Shown here in pieces: positions 38,575 through 48,926 of a stretch of DNA of 64,000 nt. The stretch is from Nonomuraea ceibae. Lineage in GTDB: Bacteria > Actinomycetota > Actinomycetes > Streptosporangiales > Streptosporangiaceae. The stretch spans positions 124,001 through 188,000 of the forward strand of contig NZ_JAHKRO010000005.1 of the NCBI RefSeq assembly GCF_019396325.1. The letters are read 5' to 3'. The notes beneath the pieces were generated by a model. That model was not told the origin of the DNA. It ran no database searches and was given only the letters and a program-made list of their open reading frames with translations. Positions within the stretch are counted from its first letter, which is position 1. Every line of letters starts with the position of its first letter. The translations under genes and the position numbers were made by a program.

Positions 38575-40064
38575 CCATGGTCTATGACGAAGCGCTCGAA
38601 CGGTTCGAGCCGGTGCTCGGGCTGGAGACGCACGTCGAGCTGGGCACCAACTCCAAGATGTTCTGCGGCTGCCGCACCGCGTTCGGTGCGCCGGCCAACA
38701 CGCAGGTGTGCCCGACGTGCCTGGCGCTGCCCGGCGCGCTGCCGGTGGCCAACGCCGCCGCGATCGAGTCGACGATCCGGATCGGGCTGGCGCTCAACTG
38801 CTCGATCGCCGAGTGGTGCCGCATGGCCAGGAAGAACTACTTCTACCCGGACATGCCGAAGAACTACCAGATCTCCCAGTACGACGAGCCGCTCTGCTTC
38901 GACGGCTATATCGACGTCGAGGTCTACGGCGAGACGGTGCGGATCGAGATCGAGCGCGTGCACCTGGAGGAGGACACCGGCAAGTCGACCCACGTGGGCG
39001 GCGCGACGGGCCGCATCCACGGGGCCGATTACTCGATCGTCGACTACAACCGGGCGGGCATCCCGCTGGTCGAGATCGTCACCAAGCCGATCCCGGGCAC
39101 CGACCGGCTCGCGCCGGAGGTGGCCAGGGCGTACGTGACGGAGCTGCGCGAGATCATGCGCTCGCTGGGCGTCTCCGACGTGCGCATGGAGGAGGGCTCG
39201 CTGCGCTGCGACGTGAACGTCTCGCTCATGGAGCGCGGCGCCTCCGAGTGGGGCACCCGTACGGAGACCAAGAACGTCAACTCGCTGCGCAGCGTCGAGC
39301 GGGCGGTGCGCAGCGAGATCGAGCGGCAGGCGGGCGTGCTGGCCGGCGGCGGCCGGATCGTGCAGGAGACGCGCCACTTCCACGAGGACACCGGCACCAC
39401 CACGCCCGGCAGGTCCAAGGAGGAGGCGCAGGACTACCGCTACTTCCCCGAGCCGGACCTGGTGCCGATCGCGCCGGACCCGGCGTGGGTGGCGGAGCTG
39501 AAGGCGGCGCTGCCGGAGCTGCCGTCGGTCAGGCGCAAGCGGCTGCAGGCCGAGTGGGGCCTGTCCGACCTCGACATGCAGGCGATGCACAACGCCGACG
39601 CGATCGAGCTGGTCGAGGCGACGGTCAAGGCGGGCGCGCCGGCCGCCGACGCGCGCAAGTGGTGGATGGGCGAGCTGGCCCGCCGCGCGAACGAGACGGC
39701 GACGCCGCTGGCCGACCTGCCGATCACGCCGGAGCAGATCGCCCGGGTGACCGAGCTGGTGGCGTCCGGTGCGCTCAACGACAAGCTGGCCCGCGAGGTG
39801 CTGGAGGGCGTGCTCGCCGGTGAGGGCACGCCGGACGACGTCGTGGAGAAGCGCGGGCTCAAGATCGTCAACGACGAGGGCGAGCTGTCGGCGATCATCG
39901 ACGAGGTGCTGGCGGCCAACGCCGACGCGGCCGACAAGGTGCGGTCCGGCAAGATCGCGGCGGTCGGCGCGCTGGTGGGCGGCGTGATGAAGGCCAGCCG
40001 GGGCAAGGCCGACGCGGCTCGGGCGCGCGAGCTGATCCTGGAGAAGCTGGGCGTCTCCGCCTAG
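38571..40064 (+). CDS. gatB: Glu-tRNA(Gln)/Asp-tRNA(Asn) amidotransferase subunit B
   Basis: A 497-residue GatB, which binds and phosphorylates the aminoacyl end of the tRNA. N-terminal kinase-like domain with [18 protein letters not shown] and [31 protein letters not shown], and [11 protein letters not shown]. The C-terminal helical and YqeY domains are complete. ATG at 38571 overlaps the gatA stop; ATG at 38577 is a possible alternative. A 30-base inverted repeat follows the stop and may end the operon. Confidence 0.96.
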   Translation: MTMVYDEALERFEPVLGLETHVELGTNSKMFCGCRTAFGAPANTQVCPTCLALPGALPVANAAAIESTIRIGLALNCSIAEWCRMARKNYFYPDMPKNYQISQYDEPLCFDGYIDVEVYGETVRIEIERVHLEEDTGKSTHVGGATGRIHGADYSIVDYNRAGIPLVEIVTKPIPGTDRLAPEVARAYVTELREIMRSLGVSDVRMEEGSLRCDVNVSLMERGASEWGTRTETKNVNSLRSVERAVRSEIERQAGVLAGGGRIVQETRHFHEDTGTTTPGRSKEEAQDYRYFPEPDLVPIAPDPAWVAELKAALPELPSVRRKRLQAEWGLSDLDMQAMHNADAIELVEATVKAGAPAADARKWWMGELARRANETATPLADLPITPEQIARVTELVASGALNDKLAREVLEGVLAGEGTPDDVVEKRGLKIVNDEGELSAIIDEVLAANADAADKVRSGKIAAVGALVGGVMKASRGKADAARARELILEKLGVSA

Positions 40065-40087
40065 CGGTTCCGCACGTCCGTACGCGG

Positions 40088-40117
40088 CCTAGGTCCATCT
40101 GACCGGGTGGACCTAGG
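40088..40117. repeat. Inverted repeat between gatB and an MFS gene
   Basis: Arms CCTAGGTCCA and TGGACCTAGG are perfect, with a ten-base spacer. There is no T-run, so it may serve as the gatB terminator or, given the symmetric spacing, as an operator for the MFS gene, whose probable -10 TAACGT is at 40152-40157. Confidence 0.6.
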
Positions 40118-40165
40118 ACCGCGGCGGGAGGTGCCCGCGCGCGCGACGGCCTAACGTCGGGTCCC

Positions 40166-41482
40166 ATGAGACGAACTGCGTTGACAGCCGGCCTGGTGGC
40201 GATGGTGTCACTGGTGGCCTTCGAGTACGTCGCCGTCGCGGTGGCCATGCCCGTCGTGGCGGCGGATCTGGACGGTGTGGGACTTTACGGCCTGGCGTTC
40301 AGCGGGGCGATGGCCGCCGCCGTGGTGGGCACGGTGCTCGGCGGGCGGTGGGCCGACCTGCGCGGGCCGCTGGCGCCGTTGTGGACCGGGGTGGCCGGTT
40401 TCATCGGCGGCCTGTTGCTGGCGGGGCTGGCGCCCTCGATGGAGGCGCTGATCGCCGGGCGGCTGGTGCAGGGCTTCGGCGGCGCGCTGGTGAGCGTGGC
40501 CCTCTACGTGGTGGTGGCGCGGGCCTACCCCGAGGAGCTGCATCCGAAGATCTTCTCCCTGTTCGCCACAGCCTGGGTGGTGCCGTCGATGGTGGGGCCG
40601 GCGATCGTCGGCCTGGTGGTCGACACGCTGGGCTGGCGGTGGGTGTTCCTGCTGGTGCCGATCCTGACCGTGGTGAGCGGGCTGGTGCTGGCGCGCGGGG
40701 TCGCCGGGCAGCCGGTGCGCGGCGGCCAGGGCACGCCCGCGCCGGGGCTGGCGGCCAAGGTCGCCTGGGCGGCCGTGACGGCGGTGGCGGCCGGGCTCAT
40801 GCAGTACGGGAGCGGCGGGTCGCCGGTCCTGCTGGTCGCCGGGCTGGTCATCCTGGCCGTGGCGCTGCCCAGGCTGCTGCCCGCCGGGACGCTGCGGGCC
40901 GCCCGCGGGCTTCCGGCGGTGGTCGGGCTGCGCGGGCTGGCGACCGGGGCGCTGTTCGCCGCCGAGGTGATCGTGCCGCTCATGCTGGTGCAGGAGCGCG
41001 GGCTGTCGCCGTTCCTGGCCGGGATCGCGATCACCGGCGGCGCGGTGACCTGGTCGTTCGCGTCGTGGCTGCAGGGGCGCGAGGTGTTCGGCCGGATGAC
41101 GAACCTGGTGCTCGGCTCGGCCGCGCTGGCGGGCGGCATCCTGCTCATGGGCGCGGTGACGTTCGACGGGGTGCCGGTCGCGGTGGCCTACCCGTCGTGG
41201 ATCCTGGCCGGGTTCGGCATGGGGCTGATCTATCCGACGCTGTCGGTGCTCACGCTGGAGCTGTCGGCTCCGGGCGAGGAGGGCGTCAACAGCTCGGCGC
41301 TGCAGGTGGGGGAGTCGGTGTTCTCGGTGGTGGCGGTCGCGATCACCAGCGCGCTGTTCACCGCCGTCGGCTCCGCCTACTGGGCGGTGTTCGCGGCCAC
41401 GCTGGTGATGGCGCTGGCGGGCCTGGCGATCGCGCCCCGCGCGGTCCGCTCGGCCGCGCCCGCCGCCACCGCGTCGGCGTGA
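40166..41482 (+). CDS. MFS transporter (DHA-type drug efflux-like)
   Basis: A 438-residue protein with 12-14 hydrophobic segments. GRWADLRGPLAPLWTGVAGF is the loop 2-3 MFS motif, and LVQGFGGALVSVALYVVVARAYPEELHPKIFSLFATAWVVPSMVGP recalls the drug:H+ antiporter group. The ATG at 40166 lies eight bases after TAACGT, suggesting a leaderless transcript. It is a single gene, ending at a strong terminator shared with the convergent tctA. Substrate unknown. Confidence 0.88.
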   Translation: MRRTALTAGLVAMVSLVAFEYVAVAVAMPVVAADLDGVGLYGLAFSGAMAAAVVGTVLGGRWADLRGPLAPLWTGVAGFIGGLLLAGLAPSMEALIAGRLVQGFGGALVSVALYVVVARAYPEELHPKIFSLFATAWVVPSMVGPAIVGLVVDTLGWRWVFLLVPILTVVSGLVLARGVAGQPVRGGQGTPAPGLAAKVAWAAVTAVAAGLMQYGSGGSPVLLVAGLVILAVALPRLLPAGTLRAARGLPAVVGLRGLATGALFAAEVIVPLMLVQERGLSPFLAGIAITGGAVTWSFASWLQGREVFGRMTNLVLGSAALAGGILLMGAVTFDGVPVAVAYPSWILAGFGMGLIYPTLSVLTLELSAPGEEGVNSSALQVGESVFSVVAVAITSALFTAVGSAYWAVFAATLVMALAGLAIAPRAVRSAAPAATASA

Positions 41483-41516
41483 CCCGCGGGCCCGGGTACG
41501 GTCCCGGGCCCGCGGG
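41483..41516. terminator. Bidirectional terminator between the MFS gene and tctA
   Basis: Fourteen-base perfect arms (CCCGCGGGCCCGGG and complement) with a six-base loop, TACGGT. It lies directly after the MFS stop and two bases before the tctA stop on the other strand. Confidence 0.85.
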
Positions 41517-41518
41517 CG

Positions 41519-43012
<1,494 letters not shown>

Positions 43013-43522
43013 TCAGATCACCCCCCGCAGCACCCCGGCGGGCAGCGTGACGCCCAGCCCCTTGACGAACAGCAGGTACGTGGTGACGGCCAGGATCACG
43101 GCGATGCCCGCGGCGCGCAGCCGGTGGGCGGCGCCGAGCACCACCGACAGGCCGAAGAACAGCAGGCTCGCCGAGATGATCCAGCCGAGCAGGTCGAGCA
43201 CCGCGGCGAAGCCCAGGAAGACGCCGCTGACCAGGCCGACGCTGCGCCAGTCGGCGGGCGCGTCGGGGTCGACGTCCTCGCTCTCCTCCGGGTCGCCGCG
43301 CCCGCCGCGCAGCACGTCGGCCACGTAGAACAGGCCGATGAGGACCATGGCGCCGCCCACGAGCATGGGGAAGAAGCGGGGGCCGAGGCCGAGCTGGGAG
43401 GCCGCCGCGGACACGTCCAGCGTGCCCACGACGACGAACACGCCCAGCCCCAGCACCACCAGCGCCAGCCCGAGCTCGGGCCGCCACCAGCGCGGGCGCT
43501 TGCCGGAATCAGCGGAGGGCAT
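43013..43522 (-). CDS. tctB: Tripartite tricarboxylate transporter small permease
   Basis: A 169-residue TctB with four hydrophobic segments (LGLALVVLGLGVFVVVGTL, FFPMLVGGAMVLIGLFYV, LVSGVFLGFAAVLDLLGWI, AAGIAVILAVTTYLLFVKGL). The acidic loop between segments 2 and 3 (EESEDVDPDAPAD) is notable. Its ATG overlaps the tctC stop by one base. It pairs with TctA in the membrane. Confidence 0.92.
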   Translation of the reverse strand: MPSADSGKRPRWWRPELGLALVVLGLGVFVVVGTLDVSAAASQLGLGPRFFPMLVGGAMVLIGLFYVADVLRGGRGDPEESEDVDPDAPADWRSVGLVSGVFLGFAAVLDLLGWIISASLLFFGLSVVLGAAHRLRAAGIAVILAVTTYLLFVKGLGVTLPAGVLRGVI

Positions 43523-44490
43523 CAGGAGACGACGCCCAGCTCGGCGATGATCGCCTTGACCCGGGTCTGCTCGGCCGCCAGGTAGTCGGCGAACTCCTGG
43601 CCGGTCTGGAAGGAGTCGATCCAGCCGTTCTTGGCCACCGCGTCCTTCCACGCCTGGGAGTCGTGCATCTTGGTGACCAGGTCGGTCAGCGCCTTCTTGT
43701 CGGCGTCGCTGAGCCCGCCGGGCGCCACCATGCCGCGCCAGTTGGCCAGCTCCACGTCCAGGCCGCCCTCCTTCAGGGTGGGGGCGTCGAGGTCGGGCAG
43801 CCGCTCGCCGGAGGTCACGCCGAGCGCGCGCAGCTTGCCGGACTTCACGTGCTCGGCGAACTCGCCGACGCCCGAGATGCCGATCGTCACCTTGTTGCCG
43901 AGCAGCGCGTTGAGCGCCTCGCCGCCGCCGGAGTGCGCGATGTAGTTGACCTGCTTGGGGTCCACGCCTGCGGCCTTGGCCATGAGGCCGGCCACGATGT
44001 GGTCGGTGCCGCCGGCCGAGCCGCCCGCGACCGAGACCTTGGCCGGGTCCGCCTTCCAGGCCGCGACCAGGTCGGCCAGCGTCTTCAGCGGCGACTCGGC
44101 CGGGACCACGACGATCTCGTACTCCTCGGTCAGCTTGGCGATCGGCGTGGTCTCGTCCAGCGTGACCTGGGACTTGTTCTGCTCGATGGCGCCGACCATG
44201 ACCAGGCCCATCGTCATCAGCAGGTTGCCGTTGCCCTTCTCGCCGGCGAGCTGGGCCAGGCCGATGGTGCCGCCCGCGCCGGGCACGTTGAACACCTCGA
44301 CCTTGCGGTCGGGCGCGGCGGCCTTGATCGCCTGCTCGGCCGTGCGGGAGGTCTGGTCCCAGCCGCCGCCGGGCGAGGCCGGCGCCATGATCCGCAGCGC
44401 GCTGGTGCCGCCGCCCGTGCCGGTGTCGCCGCAGCCGGTGAGCGCGGCGACCGAGAGCGCCGCGAGGGCGGCGAGTATGCGCAGACGCAT
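43522..44490 (-). CDS. tctC: Tripartite tricarboxylate transporter substrate-binding lipoprotein
   Basis: A 322-residue Bug/TctC-family binding protein. Lipoprotein signal [15 protein letters not shown] anchors it at Cys19 or so. The family signatures are [17 protein letters not shown] and [17 protein letters not shown] lies before the ATG. It delivers a carboxylate to TctAB. A citrate/tricarboxylate substrate is inferred from the family and from the divergent CitAB-type sensor, but the ligand could differ. Confidence 0.93.
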   Translation of the reverse strand: MRLRILAALAALSVAALTGCGDTGTGGGTSALRIMAPASPGGGWDQTSRTAEQAIKAAAPDRKVEVFNVPGAGGTIGLAQLAGEKGNGNLLMTMGLVMVGAIEQNKSQVTLDETTPIAKLTEEYEIVVVPAESPLKTLADLVAAWKADPAKVSVAGGSAGGTDHIVAGLMAKAAGVDPKQVNYIAHSGGGEALNALLGNKVTIGISGVGEFAEHVKSGKLRALGVTSGERLPDLDAPTLKEGGLDVELANWRGMVAPGGLSDADKKALTDLVTKMHDSQAWKDAVAKNGWIDSFQTGQEFADYLAAEQTRVKAIIAELGVVS

Positions 44491-44543
44491 TGATCACTCC
44501 AAGGGGGGATTTCACCTTCTTGGGAACCGCATGGTGAGCCCGT

Positions 44544-44556
44544 ACTCCGCCGGAGT
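44544..44556. promoter_or_regulatory. 13-bp palindrome in the tctC-sensor kinase intergenic region
   Basis: ACTCCG and CGGAGT flank a single C. It sits in the 136-base divergent promoter region 20 bases from a triple direct repeat and may be an operator. Confidence 0.35.
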
Positions 44557-44575
44557 CGAGCCTTTGCCGGTAGGC

Positions 44576-44602
44576 GTCGTAATGGTCGTATTGGTCGCAA
44601 CA
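44576..44602 (+). promoter_or_regulatory. Three 9-bp direct repeats, probable response-regulator site
   Basis: GTCGTAATG, GTCGTATTG and GTCGCAACA follow each other without gap, 25 bases before the kinase start and about 85 from tctC. Helically phased direct repeats are common sites for response regulators; the CitB-type regulator encoded at 46201 is the natural candidate. Confidence 0.5.
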
Positions 44603-44626
44603 CCGCCGTGACCTCGGGGTGTTTGC

Positions 44627-46204
44627 ATGTGGACCGTGAAGTGGGTCCGTGACGCCTCCCTCGGCACCCAGCTGTTCGTGCTCCAGATGGCGATCGTGCT
44701 GCTCGCCGTGGGGAGCACCGCCGGCGTGTGGGCGCAGCACACGCGCAGCCAGCTCGACGGCCGCTACCAGCAGCGGGCGCTGGCCATCGCGCAGTCCGTG
44801 GCCGGGCTGCCGCAGGTGCGCGAGGCGTTCGAGCTGCGCCGTCCGGAGTCCGTGCTCCAGCCGCTGGCGCTCAGCGTGCAGCAGACCACCGGCGCCGACT
44901 ACGTGGTGATCGCCAACGACGACCAGATCCGCTACGCCCACCCCAACGCCTCGCTCATCCGCAAGCAGCTGTCGACCGACGGCACCTACGTGCTCACCAC
45001 CGGCCGCGACTGGGTCGGCACCGAGAAGGGCACGATCGGCGTCACCGTGCGCGGCAAGACGCCGGTCCTGGACGAGTACGGCGACGTCATCGGCCTGGTC
45101 TCGGTCGGGGTGCTGGAGACGACCGTCACGGGTGAGGTCGCCGAGGCGCTGCCGCCGTTGCTGTGGACGGCGACGGCGGTGCTGCTGGCCGGGCTCGCGG
45201 CGGCCGCGCTGATCACCGCGCGGGTGCGCCGGCAGACGTTCGGCCTGGAGCCGGGTGAGATCGCCGCCCTGCTGGAGCAGCGCGAGGGCGTGCTGCACGG
45301 CGTCAAGGAGGGCGTGCTCGCGCTCGACCTCGAAGGCCGGGTGACGCTGGTCAACGACGCCGCCCGCGAGCTGCTCGGCGACGTCGGCGACGACCTGACC
45401 CGGATGCCGGTCTCCGACCGGATGCGCGACGTGCTGGGCGGCGCCGACCCGGGCGAGGACCGGATCGTCCTGCACGGCGACCGGGTGCTGGTGCTCAACC
45501 GCACCCCGGTGTCCGTACGCGGCCAGCACCGCGGCTGGGTGGTCACGCTGCGCGACCGCACCGAGCTCGTACGGCTGGCGCGCGAGCTGGACGACACCAG
45601 CAGCGCCACGGGAGCGCTGCGGGCCCAGGCGCACGAGTTCGCCAACCGCATGCACACCGTCGTCGGGCTGCTGGAGCTGGGCGAGCACGAGGCGGCGATC
45701 GCGTTCATCACCAGCGGCACCCCGGCCGCCTACCTCGGCGACCTGCGCGAGAAGGTCGAGGACCCGACGCTGGCCGCGCTGCTGCTGGCCAAGTCGGCCG
45801 AGGCCGCCGAGCGCGGCGCCCGCCTGGTGCTCTCCGGCGACTCCCGGGTGCCGGCGGACGTGCTCGGCGACCCGCAGGACGCGGTGCTGGTGGTCGGCAA
45901 CCTGGTGGCCAACGCGATCGACGCGCTCGACGGCGCCGCCGGCACGATCGAGGTCTCGGTCGTGGCCGACGCGGCCGGGCTGCGCGTACGGGTCGGCGAC
46001 TCCGGGCCCGGCATCATGCCCGACCTGGTCGAGGAGGTGTTCCGGGAGGGGTTCACCACGAAGGCGGCCCACTCCGGGCCGCGCGGTCTCGGCCTGGCGC
46101 TGACCCGGCAGGCGTGCCTGCGCCGGGGCGGCTGGGTCAAGGTGCGCAACTCGGGCGGCGCGGTGTTCACCGCCCACCTGCCCGCCGAGGAGGTGACGGT
46201 GTGA
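44627..46204 (+). CDS. CitA/DcuS-type sensor histidine kinase
   Basis: A 525-residue kinase with a membrane segment near residues 16-35 (FVLQMAIVLLAVGSTAGVW), an extracellular PAS-like sensor domain (about 40-175; SVGVLETTVTGE at its end), a second segment (LLWTATAVLLAGLAAAALI) and a cytoplasmic PAS. The phospho-acceptor His is in LRAQAHEFANRMHTVVGLLEL, typical of the CitA/DcuS family, and the ATPase motifs are NLVANAIDAL and DSGPGIMPDLVEEVFREGFTTK. It is divergent from tctCBA, so it should sense the transported carboxylate. The regulator gene overlaps by four bases. Confidence 0.92.
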   Translation: MWTVKWVRDASLGTQLFVLQMAIVLLAVGSTAGVWAQHTRSQLDGRYQQRALAIAQSVAGLPQVREAFELRRPESVLQPLALSVQQTTGADYVVIANDDQIRYAHPNASLIRKQLSTDGTYVLTTGRDWVGTEKGTIGVTVRGKTPVLDEYGDVIGLVSVGVLETTVTGEVAEALPPLLWTATAVLLAGLAAAALITARVRRQTFGLEPGEIAALLEQREGVLHGVKEGVLALDLEGRVTLVNDAARELLGDVGDDLTRMPVSDRMRDVLGGADPGEDRIVLHGDRVLVLNRTPVSVRGQHRGWVVTLRDRTELVRLARELDDTSSATGALRAQAHEFANRMHTVVGLLELGEHEAAIAFITSGTPAAYLGDLREKVEDPTLAALLLAKSAEAAERGARLVLSGDSRVPADVLGDPQDAVLVVGNLVANAIDALDGAAGTIEVSVVADAAGLRVRVGDSGPGIMPDLVEEVFREGFTTKAAHSGPRGLGLALTRQACLRRGGWVKVRNSGGAVFTAHLPAEEVTV

Positions 46205-46860
46205 GCATCCGCGTGCTGGTGGTGGACGACGACTTCATGGTGGCGCGCGTGCACGGCGCCTACGTGGCGCGGGTGCCCGGCTTCGAGGTCGTCGCGACGG
46301 TCGGCAACGGCGCCGGGGCGCTCGCCGCGGTGACCGAGCACCGGCCGGACCTGGTGCTGCTCGACATCTACCTGCCCGACATGTCGGGCCTGGCGGTGCT
46401 GCAGGCGCTGAGCGGCGTCGACGTGCTCGTGATCAGCGCCGCCCGCGACGTGCCCACGGTCCGCGCGGCGATGCGCGGCGGCGCGATCAACTACCTGATC
46501 AAGCCGTTCACCGCCGACGCGCTGACCGAGCGGCTGCGCCACTACGCCGACACCCGGCGGCGGCTCCACGCCATCGGCCCCGAGGCCCGCCAGGACGACG
46601 TGGACCGCCTGTTCGGCACGCCGGCCGCCGCCGCGCCGCTGCCCAAGGGGCTGTCCCCCGCCACCTGCGCGCTGGTCGCCGACACCCTGCGCGACGCCGG
46701 CCGCGACCTGTCGGCGGCCGAGACGGCGCAGCTCGCGGGCCTGTCGCGGGTCAGCGCCCGCCGCTACCTCGAACACCTGTGCGCGGGAGGGCGGGCGGAG
46801 CTGCGGCCCCGCTACGGCACGGCCGGGCGTCCGGAGCACCGGTACCGCTGGCTCGGCTGA
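46201..46860 (+). CDS. CitB/DcuR-type response regulator
   Basis: A 219-residue regulator. Receiver domain with VLVVDDDFMVARVH, phospho-acceptor Asp in LVLLDIYLPDMSGL and Lys in NYLIKPFTADAL. The C-terminal HTH (SAAETAQLAGLSRVSARRYLEHL) is the type that goes with CitA/DcuS kinases. The GTG start overlaps the kinase stop by four bases. Its target is expected to be the tctC promoter. Confidence 0.92.
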   Translation: MSIRVLVVDDDFMVARVHGAYVARVPGFEVVATVGNGAGALAAVTEHRPDLVLLDIYLPDMSGLAVLQALSGVDVLVISAARDVPTVRAAMRGGAINYLIKPFTADALTERLRHYADTRRRLHAIGPEARQDDVDRLFGTPAAAAPLPKGLSPATCALVADTLRDAGRDLSAAETAQLAGLSRVSARRYLEHLCAGGRAELRPRYGTAGRPEHRYRWLG

Positions 46861-46952
46861 CACAGTTCCGTAGTCTTTTCTCGTGACATATGCCGACCCT
46901 CGTGCCTTACTGTTGCCTGAGACTTGGCTGCGGAACGGGAGGAGATTGAGGC

Positions 46953-48926
46953 GTGCGTAACGCCGGACCGATCGAATCACCGACCGACCCGTTCGCCTCG
47001 GTGCCCCTGCCCTCGCGCGGCACCAGCAGGAAGCCGAAGATCGAGGGCCTGCCCCCGGGCGTCTCCCGCGACATCTTCGGCCCGCAGGAGCAGCCGGCGC
47101 AGGAGCCCCGCCCGCAGGAGCCGCCCAAGAGCGGCACCCTGCCCCCGGTGCCGACCGCGTCGCAGCCCTGGCCGGTCAACGGCAACGGGTCCGAGCCGCC
47201 GCCGTTCGGCATGCGCACGCCGCTGGAGCGGCCCCCGGCGCCCGACGCCGACCCGCCGCGCAAGCGCCGCCTGCTGCCCGGCATCGCCGTGCTCGTGCTG
47301 CTCGCCCTCGCCCTGGCCTACCTGGTCCCGGCCGTGCTCATGTCCGACGCCGTGCTGCGCGGGACCCGCGTGGGCGGCGTCGACATCGGCGGCATGACCG
47401 TCACCCAGGCGGCCGACAAGCTGCGCAGCGAGCTCGCCGTCAAGCTCAACAAGCCCGTCGTCGTCGACCTCGGCGGGCGCAAGGACACCATCCAGCCCGA
47501 CGAGGCCGGGCTGGAGCTCGACGTGGTGGCCACGATCGGCCAGGCGCCCAGCGGCTTCCCCAGCCCGATCGAGGTGTGGCGGGCGCTCACCACCACGACC
47601 GACATCGAGCCGAAGGTCACCGTCGACCCCTCCCAGCTCACCAGGACCGTCGAGGCGCTGGCCGAGACCGTCGACCGGCGGCCGCACGAGGGCCGCGTCA
47701 CGTACAAGGGGCTGCGCCCGGTGGCGACGCAGCCGCGCTCGGGCGCGCTGCTCGACCGCGGCGAGGCGGTCCGCGTGATCAGCGAGGCCTTCCTGAACGG
47801 CACCGGCACCGCGATCGTCAGCCTGGTGCCCGCCGAGCCCGCCACCAGCGCCCGCGCCGTCCAGAAGGCCACCGCGCAGGCCAGGCGGGCGGTGTCCGCG
47901 CCCATCACGCTGACCCTCGGCGGCAAGCAGGCGCAGCTCACCCCGGCCACGATCGCCGCCAACCTCACCTTCGTGCCCGACGGCGACGGGGGGCTGCGGC
48001 CCGACTTCGACGCCAAGGGGGCGCTGGCCACCGTCGAGAGCAGCCTGGTGGACGCGACCCAGGTGCCGCGCGACGCCACGTACGAGATCGTGAACGGCAA
48101 GCCCGTGCTCGTGCCCTCGCGCGAGGGCCGGGGCGTCAACGCCAAGGCGCTCGCCCGCGACGTGGTCAAGCTGGTGCGGAGCGGTGGGAACCGGGTCGTC
48201 CCCGTGGCGCTGGCCGACGCCCCGCCCGAGGTCACCACCGAGCAGGTGGCCGACCTCGGCATCAAGGAGACGGTGTCGTCGTTCACCACGACCTTCGACT
48301 GCTGCCTGCCGCGCGTGACCAACATCCGCCGGATGGCCGAGCAGGTCGACGGGGTCCTGGTCAAGCCCGGCGAGACGTTCTCGCTCAACGAGCTGGTGGG
48401 GGAGCGCACCGCCGAGGGCGGCTACGTGCCGGCCGACCAGATCGTCGGCGGCCGGACGCTCACGATCATGGGTGGCGGGGCCTCCCAGTTCGCCACCGCG
48501 CTCTACAACGCCGCCTACTACGGCGGCTTCGAGGACGTCGAGCACACGCCGATGGACTACTTCTCCGCCCGCTACCCGGCGGGCCGCGACGCCGCGCTGC
48601 TCTACCCCGACCTGGACCTGAAGTGGCGCAACGACTCCGACCACGGGGTGCTGATCAAGACCTCGTCCACGGCCACGTCGGTGTCCGTCGTGCTGTGGAG
48701 CACCAGGCGCTACGACGAGATCAAGGCCGTCGAGTCCGACCGGCGGGAGTTCACCCCGTTCCGCCGTGAGACCAGCGACGCCGCCGGCTGCAGGCCCACC
48801 ACCGGCCAGCAGGGCTTCACCGTCGACGTCACCCGGGTCTTCATCCGCGACGGCGAAGAGATCAAGCGGGACAAGAAGGTCACCACGAAGTACCGCCCCC
48901 AGGCCCAGGTGGTGTGCACCGGCTAG
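46953..48926 (+). CDS. VanW-family membrane-anchored protein with PG_binding_4-like domains
   Basis: A 657-residue protein. Residues 1-105 are a Pro-rich cytoplasmic tail. One membrane helix lies near 110-130 (LLPGIAVLVLLALALAYLVPAV). The outer part contains repeated YkuD-associated (PG_binding_4-type) segments (GTRVGGVDIGGMTVTQAADKLRSEL, and a second unit near 320) and then a VanW domain (RNIRRMAEQVDGVLVKPGETFSLNELVGERTAEGGYV, GGGASQFATALYNAAYYGGF). GGGAGGAG at 46937-46944 supports the GTG. VanW proteins are linked to the cell envelope, but their activity is unknown. It overlaps the next, convergent gene by four bases. Confidence 0.88.
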   Translation: MRNAGPIESPTDPFASVPLPSRGTSRKPKIEGLPPGVSRDIFGPQEQPAQEPRPQEPPKSGTLPPVPTASQPWPVNGNGSEPPPFGMRTPLERPPAPDADPPRKRRLLPGIAVLVLLALALAYLVPAVLMSDAVLRGTRVGGVDIGGMTVTQAADKLRSELAVKLNKPVVVDLGGRKDTIQPDEAGLELDVVATIGQAPSGFPSPIEVWRALTTTTDIEPKVTVDPSQLTRTVEALAETVDRRPHEGRVTYKGLRPVATQPRSGALLDRGEAVRVISEAFLNGTGTAIVSLVPAEPATSARAVQKATAQARRAVSAPITLTLGGKQAQLTPATIAANLTFVPDGDGGLRPDFDAKGALATVESSLVDATQVPRDATYEIVNGKPVLVPSREGRGVNAKALARDVVKLVRSGGNRVVPVALADAPPEVTTEQVADLGIKETVSSFTTTFDCCLPRVTNIRRMAEQVDGVLVKPGETFSLNELVGERTAEGGYVPADQIVGGRTLTIMGGGASQFATALYNAAYYGGFEDVEHTPMDYFSARYPAGRDAALLYPDLDLKWRNDSDHGVLIKTSSTATSVSVVLWSTRRYDEIKAVESDRREFTPFRRETSDAAGCRPTTGQQGFTVDVTRVFIRDGEEIKRDKKVTTKYRPQAQVVCTG

